Both the position numbers and the translations under genes were made by a program. Below are positions 32,674 to 40,850 of a stretch of DNA of 64,000 bases, one piece after another. The notes below the pieces were generated by a model, which did not search any database, was not told the origin of the DNA, and saw nothing but the letters and a program-made list of their open reading frames with translations. Numbering within the stretch: the first letter of the stretch is position 1; every line of letters begins with the position of its first letter. Origin of the DNA: a virus; the IMG/VR virus record IMGVR_UViG_3300042261_001312, positions 62,001 to 126,000 of that record. One strand, 5' to 3'.

Positions 32674-32945
32674 TTTTCAATTAATTTTTTACATGCGACA
32701 TAAGGATGATAAAAATCACATAACGGTAATCCAATTATCTTTGTTTCCGTCCATCGGATGTTTGGTGAACCATCACTATTAGAAACATATGTTCCTACTA
32801 TTATTTCATCACCAATTTTTAATTCCTCTTCATTAGGTGTATAATAATTTGGATTATAATTTAATCTTTGTAAGTGTGGTGGGTTAAGTCCTTCTTCACA
32901 TTCCAAAATTGGCGGTGCGTTTTTTCTCCAATCTTCAGTTTCCAT
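32670..32945 (-). CDS. Hypothetical protein, 91 aa
   Basis: Pro/Asn-rich start (METEDWRKNAPPILECEEGL) followed by a small strand-rich part with IGDEIIVGTYVSNSDGSPN. No family recognised. It is squeezed between overlapping genes on both sides in the early operon. Confidence 0.6.
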   Translation of the reverse strand: METEDWRKNAPPILECEEGLNPPHLQRLNYNPNYYTPNEEELKIGDEIIVGTYVSNSDGSPNIRWTETKIIGLPLCDFYHPYVACKKLIEK

Positions 32946-33399
32946 TTACTTCCTCCCAATGATTATCATTATTTTTATATTCAAATATTTTCATTTCATC
33001 TGTAACAAATACTTTCAACCCACCAATTTTAAAAAATAATTTACCTTCGTAAACAATTGGTTTATCTAATATTAAATCTCTTTCTTCAAGTGACTTAACC
33101 ATGATATGGTATTTTTTGTCCAACATCATTTCTAATTCACCCATTGCTTTCATATTATCCCATAATATGTGCGCCATTTCATCAGCAATTTGACCTAACA
33201 AGCGAACTGCAATATCAATGTTCTTTGCAGTTTCTTCATCAAATTGCGCACTTCTACGTTCGTAAGCACCTTGAAGAAAGTATCTTGCTAATTCAATTGC
33301 AAAGAATTTATCTTCAGCCTTATCCACATAATCTTCTGATAATTCAACACATGGTCTACCATTATCATTCAAATTTATTTCATAATCAATTTTAAGCAT
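32935..33399 (-). CDS. Hypothetical protein, 154 aa
   Basis: N-terminal strands (MLKIDYEINLNDNG), a central helical bundle rich in Ala/Glu (ELARYFLQGAYERR ... LLGQIADEMAHIL) and a C-terminal strand part. No family recognised. First gene of the early minus-strand operon leading to the helicase; a host-like promoter lies at 33435-33466. Confidence 0.6.
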   Translation of the reverse strand: MLKIDYEINLNDNGRPCVELSEDYVDKAEDKFFAIELARYFLQGAYERRSAQFDEETAKNIDIAVRLLGQIADEMAHILWDNMKAMGELEMMLDKKYHIMVKSLEERDLILDKPIVYEGKLFFKIGGLKVFVTDEMKIFEYKNNDNHWEEVNGN

Positions 33400-33413
33400 A
33401 TTAAATCTCTTAA

Positions 33414-33423
33414 AGTATTTATA
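33414..33423 (+). promoter_or_regulatory. Late-type promoter motif AGTATTTATA
   Basis: 26 bases before the plus-strand ATG at 33450. It overlaps the leader of the divergent early operon. Confidence 0.65.
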
Positions 33424-33434
33424 TTAAATGACTA

Positions 33435-33466
33435 CAAATATATATAATTATGGGATTAATTACAAC
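33435..33466 (-). promoter_or_regulatory. Host-like (early) promoter
   Basis: Minus strand: GTTG (33466-33463), 20-base spacer, TATATTTG (33442-33435), about 35 bases before the ATG at 33399. It reaches into the opposing late gene. Confidence 0.6.
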
Positions 33467-34568
33467 AGTTGATAAAAATAAATTATACCTACATGTTAAA
33501 CATGAATTAGGTTATCCCTTGAGACCGTTTGAATTGAAGGATGAAATGATGGATTCATATCTAGAAATGGTTATTGAAGACTATTCATCATTGGTTAATA
33601 ACTGGTTGATTCAACAGCAATGGATTGGTTTGGAAGGAATGAATACAGAAACTGGTGATTTCCTTTCTGCATTTACAAATAAATCAAATCATTATATGGA
33701 ATCGTTTACATATGCTTATTCAAAACAGGTTGGATTAGGAACTAATGCACCTGCTGCTGCTGGATGGGAATTAAAACGTGATTTCATTGTTACTGAGGCA
33801 AATACACAACATTATATCATTCCTGCAGGTAGAGAAGTTAATGAAGTATTGTGGGAAACCCCACCTGAAATTGATGCTGGATTGGCAGACCCATTTGCAT
33901 TGAACGCATGGGCACCGGGCATGGTCGGTTGGTCATATTTAGGTCGTCCAGCGATGTATGTTCAACCAACATATTCAACTTTGCTTGGGGCACAAGACCG
34001 AAGAATGAAACAAAGAGTTTTGCAGTCAATTTTAACATATAGAATTACTGGTTTGGCAACTGGAGAAAAAATACTACATTTGTATCCAATCCCCGGTGAC
34101 CGTCACGAAATATCAGCATCTTGGGGAAAACATTATGCAGGTAGAAAAGTTTGGTATTGGTATTATGATACTAATCCTGTTGATAGGGATAAGTGTTTGG
34201 AAGAAAATAACGATATTGTTAAATTACCATCAGACCCACCAACCAAAGTATTGGAATGGAGTAAAATGAATGATGTTGCTCGTCAACAAATTCGTAATTT
34301 CTTGATTGCAAAAGTAAAAATGGTTATTGGTGGAATTAGAGGATTTTATGAAGGGGAATTAGGTGTCACTGAAAAACAATTGAAAATGGACTATCGTCAT
34401 TTATTGGAGGAAGGTACTAAATTAAAAGAAGATACTGAGAAAATATTATTAGAACAATTAGATAGATTACGTCAGGTTAATTTAACCGAAGAACGTGCTA
34501 AAATAGCAGAAAATGTTAACAAAGAACGTGGATATCAACCTCCAATGTTCCCAATTATAGCGATTTAA
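33450..34568 (+). CDS. Neck/connector-type structural protein (gp13-like?)
   Basis: 372 aa. The N-terminus YLHVKHELGYPLRPFELKD with following helices resembles head-tail adaptor proteins, and a C-terminal helical part (ARQQIRNFLIAKVKMVIGG) fits too. A central strand region contains ILHLYPIPGDRHEISASWG. In T4-type phages gp13 and gp14 close the filled head at the portal; size (T4 gp13 309 aa) and late promoter agree. Sequence evidence is indirect, so other virion roles remain possible. Confidence 0.4.
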   Translation: MGLITTVDKNKLYLHVKHELGYPLRPFELKDEMMDSYLEMVIEDYSSLVNNWLIQQQWIGLEGMNTETGDFLSAFTNKSNHYMESFTYAYSKQVGLGTNAPAAAGWELKRDFIVTEANTQHYIIPAGREVNEVLWETPPEIDAGLADPFALNAWAPGMVGWSYLGRPAMYVQPTYSTLLGAQDRRMKQRVLQSILTYRITGLATGEKILHLYPIPGDRHEISASWGKHYAGRKVWYWYYDTNPVDRDKCLEENNDIVKLPSDPPTKVLEWSKMNDVARQQIRNFLIAKVKMVIGGIRGFYEGELGVTEKQLKMDYRHLLEEGTKLKEDTEKILLEQLDRLRQVNLTEERAKIAENVNKERGYQPPMFPIIAI

Positions 34569-34569
34569 T

Positions 34570-35106
34570 ATGAAAGATAGTAAACAAAGATTATTTGAAG
34601 TAATGGAGAAATTAAATCCTGATTTTAAATCAGAAAAACCAAATTTTATCATTCCTGTTGGTATTTCTGGAAGTGGGAAATCTACGTGGATTAAAACTCT
34701 CGAAGGACAGGGTTATGTTGTAGTTTCTCCTGATGATATTCGGAGAGAAATACTTGGTAGTGTTAATGACCAATCAAGAGGTAATGAAATATTTAATATT
34801 GCGTATCAAAGAGTTATTGATGCAATAAATTCTGGTAAAAATGTAATTTTTGATGCAACAAATGTTGGTTCATCTGATAGAAAAAGAATGTTAGATTTTC
34901 TAAAACAGAATGTCAATAGAGATTTTGATGCATATGCAAAAATATTTGATGCTGATCCTGAAGTAAGTAAAGAACGAATAAAAAAAGATATTGAAGCGGG
35001 TGTTGATAGATCAAATGTACCACCAGAAGTGATTGATAGACAATATCAAAAATTTATTGGTGGTTTAGATAATATTGAAAGAGATGGTTATAAAATCATA
35101 ACATAA
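34570..35106 (+). CDS. Tagged polynucleotide-kinase-like P-loop protein
   Basis: 178 aa. Residues 3-21 are the shared tag (DSKQRLFEVMEKLNPDFK). From residue 27 a complete P-loop kinase follows: IIPVGISGSGKSTWIKTL (Walker A), then VVSPDDIRREILG, VIFDATNVGSSDRKRML (Walker B-like) and RIKKDIEAGVDRSNVPPEVI. This matches the kinase half of T4 PseT and AAA_33 kinases, which phosphorylate 5-prime ends or small substrates. The phosphatase half is absent. The tag suggests it is packaged and injected, for example to repair RNA or DNA ends at infection onset. Start follows 1 base after the neck gene. Confidence 0.72.
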   Translation: MKDSKQRLFEVMEKLNPDFKSEKPNFIIPVGISGSGKSTWIKTLEGQGYVVVSPDDIRREILGSVNDQSRGNEIFNIAYQRVIDAINSGKNVIFDATNVGSSDRKRMLDFLKQNVNRDFDAYAKIFDADPEVSKERIKKDIEAGVDRSNVPPEVIDRQYQKFIGGLDNIERDGYKIIT

Positions 35107-35579
35107 TGGACACTAAGCAAAGATTATTCGAAATTATGGGTAGTGTAAACCCAGATTTTAATAAAAATAGTATTGACCCAAATAAAAAATATTATCATTA
35201 TTCAGATAATTTATTTACTAAATTTTTGGGTCAGGATGATGCTGGATATACTAGAAAACATTCTTTAACAAATAGAGGAATATATTTTCTTCCTTCAGTA
35301 CCAATGTATAAGTATGGAAAAAATAAATATGAAGTATTACTCGATATTAAAAATCCATTTATTATTGACAATGGAAAATATACTTCAGATGTTGTTAATC
35401 CAATAACTAATAAAAAAATAGGGGTCGAACATATTAACAATGATGATATAAAATTCTTAACATCTAATGGTTATGATGCAGTTGTTGCCAAATATCCAAG
35501 TTTTCAAACAGTTGTATTCGATCCAGAACAAATTAAAATACTAAAAATAAATGATAAACCAATTGAGGATTATTTATAA
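35106..35579 (+). CDS. Tagged ADP-ribosyltransferase-like protein
   Basis: 157 aa. Tag at residues 2-18 (DTKQRLFEIMGSVNPDF). The rest resembles ART folds of phage polyvalent proteins: YYHYSDNLFTKFLG at the start, RGIYFLPSVPMYKYG, YEVLLDIKNPF, then GYDAVVAKYPSFQTVVFDPEQIKIL at the end. The catalytic Glu cannot be assigned with confidence. T4 injects a packaged ADP-ribosyltransferase (Alt) that is cut by gp21, so the combination of tag and fold is telling. Start overlaps the kinase stop (TAATG). Confidence 0.55.
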   Translation: MDTKQRLFEIMGSVNPDFNKNSIDPNKKYYHYSDNLFTKFLGQDDAGYTRKHSLTNRGIYFLPSVPMYKYGKNKYEVLLDIKNPFIIDNGKYTSDVVNPITNKKIGVEHINNDDIKFLTSNGYDAVVAKYPSFQTVVFDPEQIKILKINDKPIEDYL

Positions 35580-36130
35580 TGAAACAAAAAAAACAAATAA
35601 TTGATCTTGAGCAACAAAGATATGGATTATTCATGACAGAAAATTCTTTTGAATTGGATGTTATGTATGGTAGAAATTATTTGCAAACTGATAATGCTCA
35701 AGAAGTAATAATTCACAGAATTAATGTGATTGAAAGTAAATCACATGCTTTATATGGGCAGGCAAAAGCAAAAGACAAGAAATTCATGACACCTGTTCGT
35801 GTGAGTGTTATGGTTACTATTGAGGATGCCAAACAAGATTATTATGGGGGAAATGCTGGTGGAATTACTCGTGATGATACTGGCAATATTACATTTGGTG
35901 TTTATTTAAAAGAACTCGAAGAAAAGAAAGTCGAAATTAATCGTGGTGATATTATTGAATATAATATGAGTGGCGAAAAAAGTAGATACTACGAAGTTGA
36001 AAACGCCAATCTTATTACTGATGAAACTAGAAAAACCATTGGTGGATTCAAAAACTATTGGAAAAAAATTACAGGAGTTCCAGTTAAAGAGGATATTGTC
36101 CCATTTTTGAGTGAGACTAAGGGAAATTAA
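35579..36130 (+). CDS. Virion structural protein, neck/tail-completion type
   Basis: 183 aa. IIDLEQQRYGLFMTENSF then MYGRNYLQTDNAQEVIIHRINVIES: a pattern I associate with minor neck or completion proteins of large phages. Later segments (VRVSVMVTIEDAK, GDIIEYNMSGEKSRYYEVENA) are strand-rich. No catalytic motif. Start overlaps the ART-like gene stop by one base, in a four-gene late operon starting at 33450. Role assigned by context. Confidence 0.4.
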   Translation: MKQKKQIIDLEQQRYGLFMTENSFELDVMYGRNYLQTDNAQEVIIHRINVIESKSHALYGQAKAKDKKFMTPVRVSVMVTIEDAKQDYYGGNAGGITRDDTGNITFGVYLKELEEKKVEINRGDIIEYNMSGEKSRYYEVENANLITDETRKTIGGFKNYWKKITGVPVKEDIVPFLSETKGN

Positions 36131-36132
36131 TA

Positions 36133-36142
36133 AGTATTTATA
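36133..36142 (+). promoter_or_regulatory. Late-type promoter motif AGTATTTATA
   Basis: 15 bases before the ATG at 36158. Confidence 0.7.
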
Positions 36143-36157
36143 ATTAAAAATAAAAAT

Positions 36158-36586
36158 ATGGAAAAAGATAGTAAAAAAAGACTTTTTGAAGTCATGGGTA
36201 GAGTTGATAGTTCATTCAAACCCAAATTAAATGAGGAATATAATGAACCATTCCCAATTGAAGATAAACCTGTGGATGAAATGGCTAATTGGGGCAAAAC
36301 CCGTGCAAATCCAGCATATTCACACTTTGCAGTATTGAAAAACATTAATCCTGCAGTTGATGGAAAAATATTTTTTGGTTGGGAATATCGTGACTATGAT
36401 CAAGATGAATTACGTCAATTTAAGAAAGATTACTTTTTTAGAGATGTGGAAGATAACCAAGTAAATCCAAAGAATGTAAATATTCTTACTGCTAAATATT
36501 TACAAAGACAAGGCATTGATCCATATGATTATAAAAATTGGTACAACGGTAATGACGAATATGCTCAATACGTTTTCACATTATAA
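36158..36586 (+). CDS. Tagged virion-type protein, 142 aa
   Basis: Best match to the tag consensus: KDSKKRLFEVMGRVDSSFKP then KLNE (residues 3-26). The 116 residues behind it start EYNEPFPIEDKPVDEMA and include IFFGWEYRDYDQDELRQF and a Tyr-rich end. No family recognised. Own promoter and terminator, so regulated as a single late gene. Inferred to be an internal, injected protein. Confidence 0.65.
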   Translation: MEKDSKKRLFEVMGRVDSSFKPKLNEEYNEPFPIEDKPVDEMANWGKTRANPAYSHFAVLKNINPAVDGKIFFGWEYRDYDQDELRQFKKDYFFRDVEDNQVNPKNVNILTAKYLQRQGIDPYDYKNWYNGNDEYAQYVFTL

Positions 36587-36613
36587 AAAAAGGGAGTTTT
36601 AACTCCCTTTTTT
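36586..36613. terminator. Bidirectional terminator, convergent genes
   Basis: AAAAAAGGGAGTT/AACTCCCTTTTTT, perfect pairing. Ends the tagged gene at 36586 and the early operon on the minus strand. Confidence 0.85.
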
Positions 36614-36935
36614 ATTCTGCATACATTTCAAAAATTTCGTCATCAACGAATATTGGTGTTTTATTACCAACATATCCACCATCAACATTAAATTCGAAAT
36701 GATCTATTGCTTGTTCCAATATTTCATCGTCCGTCAACTTTTCTTCATCAGATGATTCATTTGTTTCCTTAATGTTTTTTACAATAATCTCAATACTTTT
36801 TGCCCTAGAATAACAAACAACAAAAGTACTGGTAGGTTTATTGTAAGTCACGCCAATAATTGCATCGTCAAAGCCATCATAACACAATAATTCTTCATCT
36901 GGGTAATTTTCCACCAAAATTTCACGTTTATTCAT
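36612..36935 (-). CDS. Hypothetical acidic protein, 107 aa
   Basis: Strongly acidic (ENYPDEELLCYDGFDDAIIG, then DEEKLTDDEILEQA). Could act as a DNA-mimic or modulator, but no motif supports that. Last gene of the minus-strand operon starting at 41929. Confidence 0.6.
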   Translation of the reverse strand: MNKREILVENYPDEELLCYDGFDDAIIGVTYNKPTSTFVVCYSRAKSIEIIVKNIKETNESSDEEKLTDDEILEQAIDHFEFNVDGGYVGNKTPIFVDDEIFEMYAE

Positions 36936-36945
36936 AATATTTGTT

Positions 36946-37551
36946 TTAAAATTTTAAATTTAATCTTCTTGAAATGTATTTGTAGAATATGTTATAAGTG
37001 GGATCATTTTCACAAATACATATGTTTTTATTAATCAACACTTTAATTACTTTATCTTCACGATATGTGTTTTCATCAACAAAATTAAACGGTAGTTTAT
37101 ATATTGTATCATTTGTTTCAAAACCAAGAGAATGATTGGTTGTTTGGTGTCTTCCATTTTTCTGTACGAAATTATCTTCGCAATCAATAACAAAAAAACT
37201 ATTAAAAGTGGGTGATGATTTCATAAAAAAACGAAATGACTCTCCATATAATTTTCTATCCATCAAATTAATCCCACTCCACTTATCTCTTGGAATTTCT
37301 AAGTCCCAATGTGATTGCTTTGCAGCATATTCGAATTCTATTGTGGCGAGAATCTTTTTAGTTCTATCTGGAGATATTTTAACAAAATCAATATCGTGTT
37401 TGTCATACTTACCAACCGTGTTTATCTCAAATACATATCCAGCATCTACCATTGACATTGGTCTTTGTCTATTAAGAAAATGTACCATTCTAAACTCATA
37501 TTTCTGATTTTCATCATAATATTCATTCACCGCAGCATAATCTTTGTTCAT
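36946..37551 (-). CDS. Hypothetical protein, 201 aa
   Basis: Mixed strand/helix protein starting MNKDYAAVNEYYDENQKYEF, with VKISPDRTKKILATIEFEYA and a C-terminal half rich in Asn, Tyr and Phe. No family recognised. Start overlaps the preceding membrane-protein gene by 4 bases. Confidence 0.6.
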   Translation of the reverse strand: MNKDYAAVNEYYDENQKYEFRMVHFLNRQRPMSMVDAGYVFEINTVGKYDKHDIDFVKISPDRTKKILATIEFEYAAKQSHWDLEIPRDKWSGINLMDRKLYGESFRFFMKSSPTFNSFFVIDCEDNFVQKNGRHQTTNHSLGFETNDTIYKLPFNFVDENTYREDKVIKVLINKNICICENDPTYNIFYKYISRRLNLKF

Positions 37552-37787
37552 AATTTTAAATGTTTCTTTTTAATCTTTTCCAATTCCTCAACCAACTTTT
37601 TATGTTGTTCTTTTGACTGAATACCTAAATCGTCACCATATTCTTTGAATATATCAATAACAAATATAATAAATTCCTTTTCCTTTGCTGAGATATACGT
37701 TCCCTTTTTAAGGAAAAAATATATCGTAAGCGAAAGAAGAAGAATTATTATTACTAATAACAATATCGATATATACAAAATTATCAT
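37548..37787 (-). CDS. Small membrane protein, 79 aa
   Basis: One N-terminal transmembrane helix (IILYISILLLVIIILLLSL) followed by KKG and a charged helical domain (residues 35-79). Likely anchored in the inner membrane with the charged part inside. Function unknown; early operon position suggests host takeover or superinfection control rather than lysis. Confidence 0.6.
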   Translation of the reverse strand: MIILYISILLLVIIILLLSLTIYFFLKKGTYISAKEKEFIIFVIDIFKEYGDDLGIQSKEQHKKLVEELEKIKKKHLKL

Positions 37788-37791
37788 TCAA

Positions 37792-38064
37792 TTAGCGCAA
37801 CTTTTTTTCCCTTACTAAAGCAATATGTGCTTCACCAATTATCTTTTTCCAAGGCATATCAGTACCGTTTTCCATATAATCATCAAAACGTTCTTTTACC
37901 CAATAGAAAAAACGTACTTCTTGAGATTGACCATTATAAACCAATCCCCTTTCTTTCCACGTATCACCCCAACGTATTTCATCTTTGATTAGTTGTTGTT
38001 CAACATCAACAAAAGTATAATCCAATTCATCAATTAGATTAACGTCTTTTAATCTTTCATCCAT
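37792..38064 (-). CDS. Hypothetical protein, 90 aa
   Basis: Helical protein with several Trp: EIRWGDTWKERGL, then VRFFYWVKERFDDYMENG and WKKIIGEAHIALVREK. The pattern recalls small phage proteins around nucleotide metabolism but I cannot assign a family. Six bases after the thymidylate synthase stop. Confidence 0.55.
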   Translation of the reverse strand: MDERLKDVNLIDELDYTFVDVEQQLIKDEIRWGDTWKERGLVYNGQSQEVRFFYWVKERFDDYMENGTDMPWKKIIGEAHIALVREKKLR

Positions 38065-38070
38065 AATAAT

Positions 38071-39216
38071 TTATTTTTTTAATCCTGTAAATAATTCTGC
38101 TTTAAGTGTTGGATGCGATTCATAATCAACCAATTCGAAGTCATTGATAGTTAGATTTAAAATATCATCCAATGTTTTTAAATCTTTGTTGATTTTCATT
38201 GTTGGCAGTGCATAGGGTTCTCTTGCAATTTGTTCCTTTGCTGTTTCAACATGGCTAACATATAAATGTGTATCGCCACCAATCCAGTTTGCAACACCTG
38301 CAATCATATTATGTGATTTGGCAAATAACATCAAAAACAATGACATTGATGCGATGTTAAATGGTACTCCAAGAAATGAATCACAACTGCGTTGATACAT
38401 ATTTAAATCCAGATAATATTTAGGAATATTGTGATCATCTAAAAATTTACTGTCCTCATCTGTAAATTTAATACCTATTGGGTCTGGAACATCTTCCAAA
38501 AAATTATCACTACTTACATAATCTTCAGGAAAAATTGGTTGACCCATACATCTATGAATATCATCGCCATTATTATAATAAAGGCTAACTCTTTCTCCAA
38601 TGCCCAATGGTCTAACAATAAACTGATAAAGCAAGTGACATGGCGGAAGTGCCATTTCAGGAAAATCTGCTTTATTCCAGCCATCGATAATGTGATAACG
38701 TGAATATGGATTTGTATTCAACCCATCAAATACATCTTTAACTTGGTCAACACCATTCTGATTTCTCCATTGGTATCCATATACCTTTCCCAAATCACCC
38801 AATTTATATGTTGGGTCAGTGCCTAAATGACCTAGTTTGATATTGTGAATAAATTCTTCCATTGTAAATGGTCTGATTTTATTTTCAACAACATCATCTT
38901 GGAGATAATCATAATCTGGTTCAACCATTGTACCAACAAATTTAAGATACCATCTATATGCATCACCATTCCAAATATTTACATTGTTGTCAACCAAATA
39001 TTTGATATTTGTTTCACCCCTCAAAAACCAGAGGAGTTCGTGAACGATGCCTTTCCAATACATTTTTTTTGTTGTAAGTAATGGAAAGCCATCTTTGAGA
39101 TTCATGCTGATGTCGGCTTTAGAAATGCCGATTGTATTCGGCATATTCTCTCTTCCACTTTCTTTTTCAACACCATTATCAATGATGTTTTGTAATAAAT
39201 CCAGATATTGCTTCAT
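38071..39216 (-). CDS. thyA: Thymidylate synthase
   Basis: 381 aa; methylates dUMP to dTMP using methylene-tetrahydrofolate. Visible: the N-terminal dUMP loop (DGFPLLTTKKMYWKGIVHELLWFLRG, split at the active region), the catalytic Cys in ALPPCHLLYQF, and DLNMYQRSCDSFLGVPFNIA with the Arg and Asn that bind dUMP. It is longer than E. coli ThyA (264 aa) because of two inserts, one before the Cys and one around residues 215-260 (GQPIFPEDYVSSDNF). Together with the dUTPase gene it supplies dTMP for AT-rich DNA. Confidence 0.93.
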   Translation of the reverse strand: MKQYLDLLQNIIDNGVEKESGRENMPNTIGISKADISMNLKDGFPLLTTKKMYWKGIVHELLWFLRGETNIKYLVDNNVNIWNGDAYRWYLKFVGTMVEPDYDYLQDDVVENKIRPFTMEEFIHNIKLGHLGTDPTYKLGDLGKVYGYQWRNQNGVDQVKDVFDGLNTNPYSRYHIIDGWNKADFPEMALPPCHLLYQFIVRPLGIGERVSLYYNNGDDIHRCMGQPIFPEDYVSSDNFLEDVPDPIGIKFTDEDSKFLDDHNIPKYYLDLNMYQRSCDSFLGVPFNIASMSLFLMLFAKSHNMIAGVANWIGGDTHLYVSHVETAKEQIAREPYALPTMKINKDLKTLDDILNLTINDFELVDYESHPTLKAELFTGLKK

Positions 39217-39217
39217 A

Positions 39218-39412
39218 TTAAACTACTTTTTTTCTACTCTCAAGTCTTTCAATCTCACGATTGATCCTTGTAACATCTGTAGGAGTTAATGGAATCATGT
39301 TATTGGTAGTCTTACCGTCAACCTTTTCAGGTTTTGTACCCCTTTTGAGTTGTGCTTCAAGAAGTTTTCTTGCACTTTCTCTTCTAATTCTAATACCTGT
39401 TGTACCTTTCAT
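39218..39412 (-). CDS. Hypothetical basic protein, 64 aa
   Basis: Lys/Arg-rich, starting MKGTTGIRIRRESARKLLEA, with a helical end. It ends one base before the thymidylate synthase start. Possibly nucleic-acid binding by charge; no motif. Confidence 0.55.
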   Translation of the reverse strand: MKGTTGIRIRRESARKLLEAQLKRGTKPEKVDGKTTNNMIPLTPTDVTRINREIERLESRKKVV

Positions 39413-39436
39413 AATTTTTATTATTAATTTTTATAT

Positions 39437-39691
39437 TTAAAAAGCAAAATTTGATTTATTTTCTTTAACTCTCCAGTATAGTCTTCTCCACCCAGCAGGA
39501 ATGTAATTAGAATTGCCCTGTGCGTCAAAAATTCTATGCCCACCACTTGCAGAAACATTAAGAAGCAATGGTTCTGTAATTGTCACTTCCATATCAGGAA
39601 ATTCATAAACTCTGAACAATTCATCTGATAAATTCTTAAATTCGAGACCACTTTCATTAACGAAGTCTTCTATTGTAAATTTTTCGTCCAT
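39437..39691 (-). CDS. Hypothetical protein, 84 aa
   Basis: Acidic first half (TIEDFVNESGLEFKNLSDEL), strand-rich second half with GGHRIFDAQGNSNYIPAGWR and WRVKEN. No family recognised; member of the early nucleotide-metabolism operon. Confidence 0.55.
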   Translation of the reverse strand: MDEKFTIEDFVNESGLEFKNLSDELFRVYEFPDMEVTITEPLLLNVSASGGHRIFDAQGNSNYIPAGWRRLYWRVKENKSNFAF

Positions 39692-39718
39692 TTTGATATT
39701 ATTTTAATTAAAATTATT

Positions 39719-40087
39719 TTACATTTTCATTATTCTTTCAACTAATTCTATATCTCTATCATTAAACCATTTTACAAATAATGGTGAATCAATCACCTTT
39801 CTAATCGCTTTCTGAGTATCACCGATACTACTTGGATGTGTAGTATAGTGTAATGATTTAAGTTCGATAGTCGATTTTTTTCTACTTTCCACTTCACGTT
39901 CAAACTGCTCTTTTTTCATGAGAACATAACTATTATATGGAACTGTAAATTTCGTTGGTTCTAATTCTCTTAACATTTTCCACGTCTCGAATGACACTGG
40001 TTCATACATTTCTTCAGAAACATTTTGGTCAACTTCGCTGAGATAATATAATATCCCGATATGCGATTCACTTAATTTTGTGTCCAT
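39719..40087 (-). CDS. Hypothetical protein, 122 aa
   Basis: ATG at 40087 is preferred over the TTG two codons upstream. Helical, starting MDTKLSESHIGILYYL. The opening Met-Asp-Thr-Lys resembles the start of one tag but the rest of the tag is absent. Ends LFVKWFNDRDIELVERIMKM. No family recognised. Confidence 0.55.
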   Translation of the reverse strand: MDTKLSESHIGILYYLSEVDQNVSEEMYEPVSFETWKMLRELEPTKFTVPYNSYVLMKKEQFEREVESRKKSTIELKSLHYTTHPSSIGDTQKAIRKVIDSPLFVKWFNDRDIELVERIMKM

Positions 40088-40089
40088 TA

Positions 40090-40845
40090 TCAAAATAATT
40101 TAGTTTCTTTCTTTAATCTATATGGTCGTAAATATTGCTCAACGAACATATTTAAAAAATCTTCACGAGTATGTGCATGGCTATGAATTGCTTTATAATA
40201 TTTCTCAACGAAATCAAAAACATTAAACTCATTATATATTTCATTAAGAATTGGGTAAAATAAGGCAAAACATTCTGTTCTTTTGATTTTAGTCATGTGT
40301 ATATTCTCATATATTGAGATTAAAGTATCAATACATTCCAAGTAATTTGCAATCTCATATTTATTTCCTTTGGAAATTTTAAAACTATTAATTTTATTCT
40401 TCCATTTTTCATAAATCTTCAGTTTTTCATCAATAACTGCATTTTCAGTAATTCCTAAATATTCGGTATATAAAAAGGAATTGTTTTTAATAATTTCAAC
40501 ATTAAATGTTTCATTGAATAATAAGAATGCATATGGATTATTGTTATCATAAAACAATGACATTGCATTGCAGAATGTATCAACAACATCTTCATCCTCG
40601 TATAATTCAACGATTATGCCATTATCAACAATAAATTGTTCATATGCTTTATTAATTTCATTGACCTTTTCTTCAGTTGGATTGTAATCATCTTTAAATC
40701 TGTAGTTTTCGTCATTAGTAAATGATTCTATAGTCATTCTCCCTGTTTTAATTAAATTAACAATTCCTTGAACAGTTTCATTAATTTCGCCAGTATCTAA
40801 TGCCCTTTTAATATCACGTAGATATCTTGATTTAATCTCTTTCAT
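40090..40845 (-). CDS. Hypothetical protein, 251 aa
   Basis: Almost wholly helical, Asn/Glu/Lys-rich protein (SRYLRDIKRALDTGEINETV at the start) with HSHAHTREDFLNMF near the end. No catalytic motif is evident. Between the dUTPase gene and small unknown genes in the early operon. Confidence 0.55.
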   Translation of the reverse strand: MKEIKSRYLRDIKRALDTGEINETVQGIVNLIKTGRMTIESFTNDENYRFKDDYNPTEEKVNEINKAYEQFIVDNGIIVELYEDEDVVDTFCNAMSLFYDNNNPYAFLLFNETFNVEIIKNNSFLYTEYLGITENAVIDEKLKIYEKWKNKINSFKISKGNKYEIANYLECIDTLISIYENIHMTKIKRTECFALFYPILNEIYNEFNVFDFVEKYYKAIHSHAHTREDFLNMFVEQYLRPYRLKKETKLF

Positions 40846-40850
40846 AGCAA

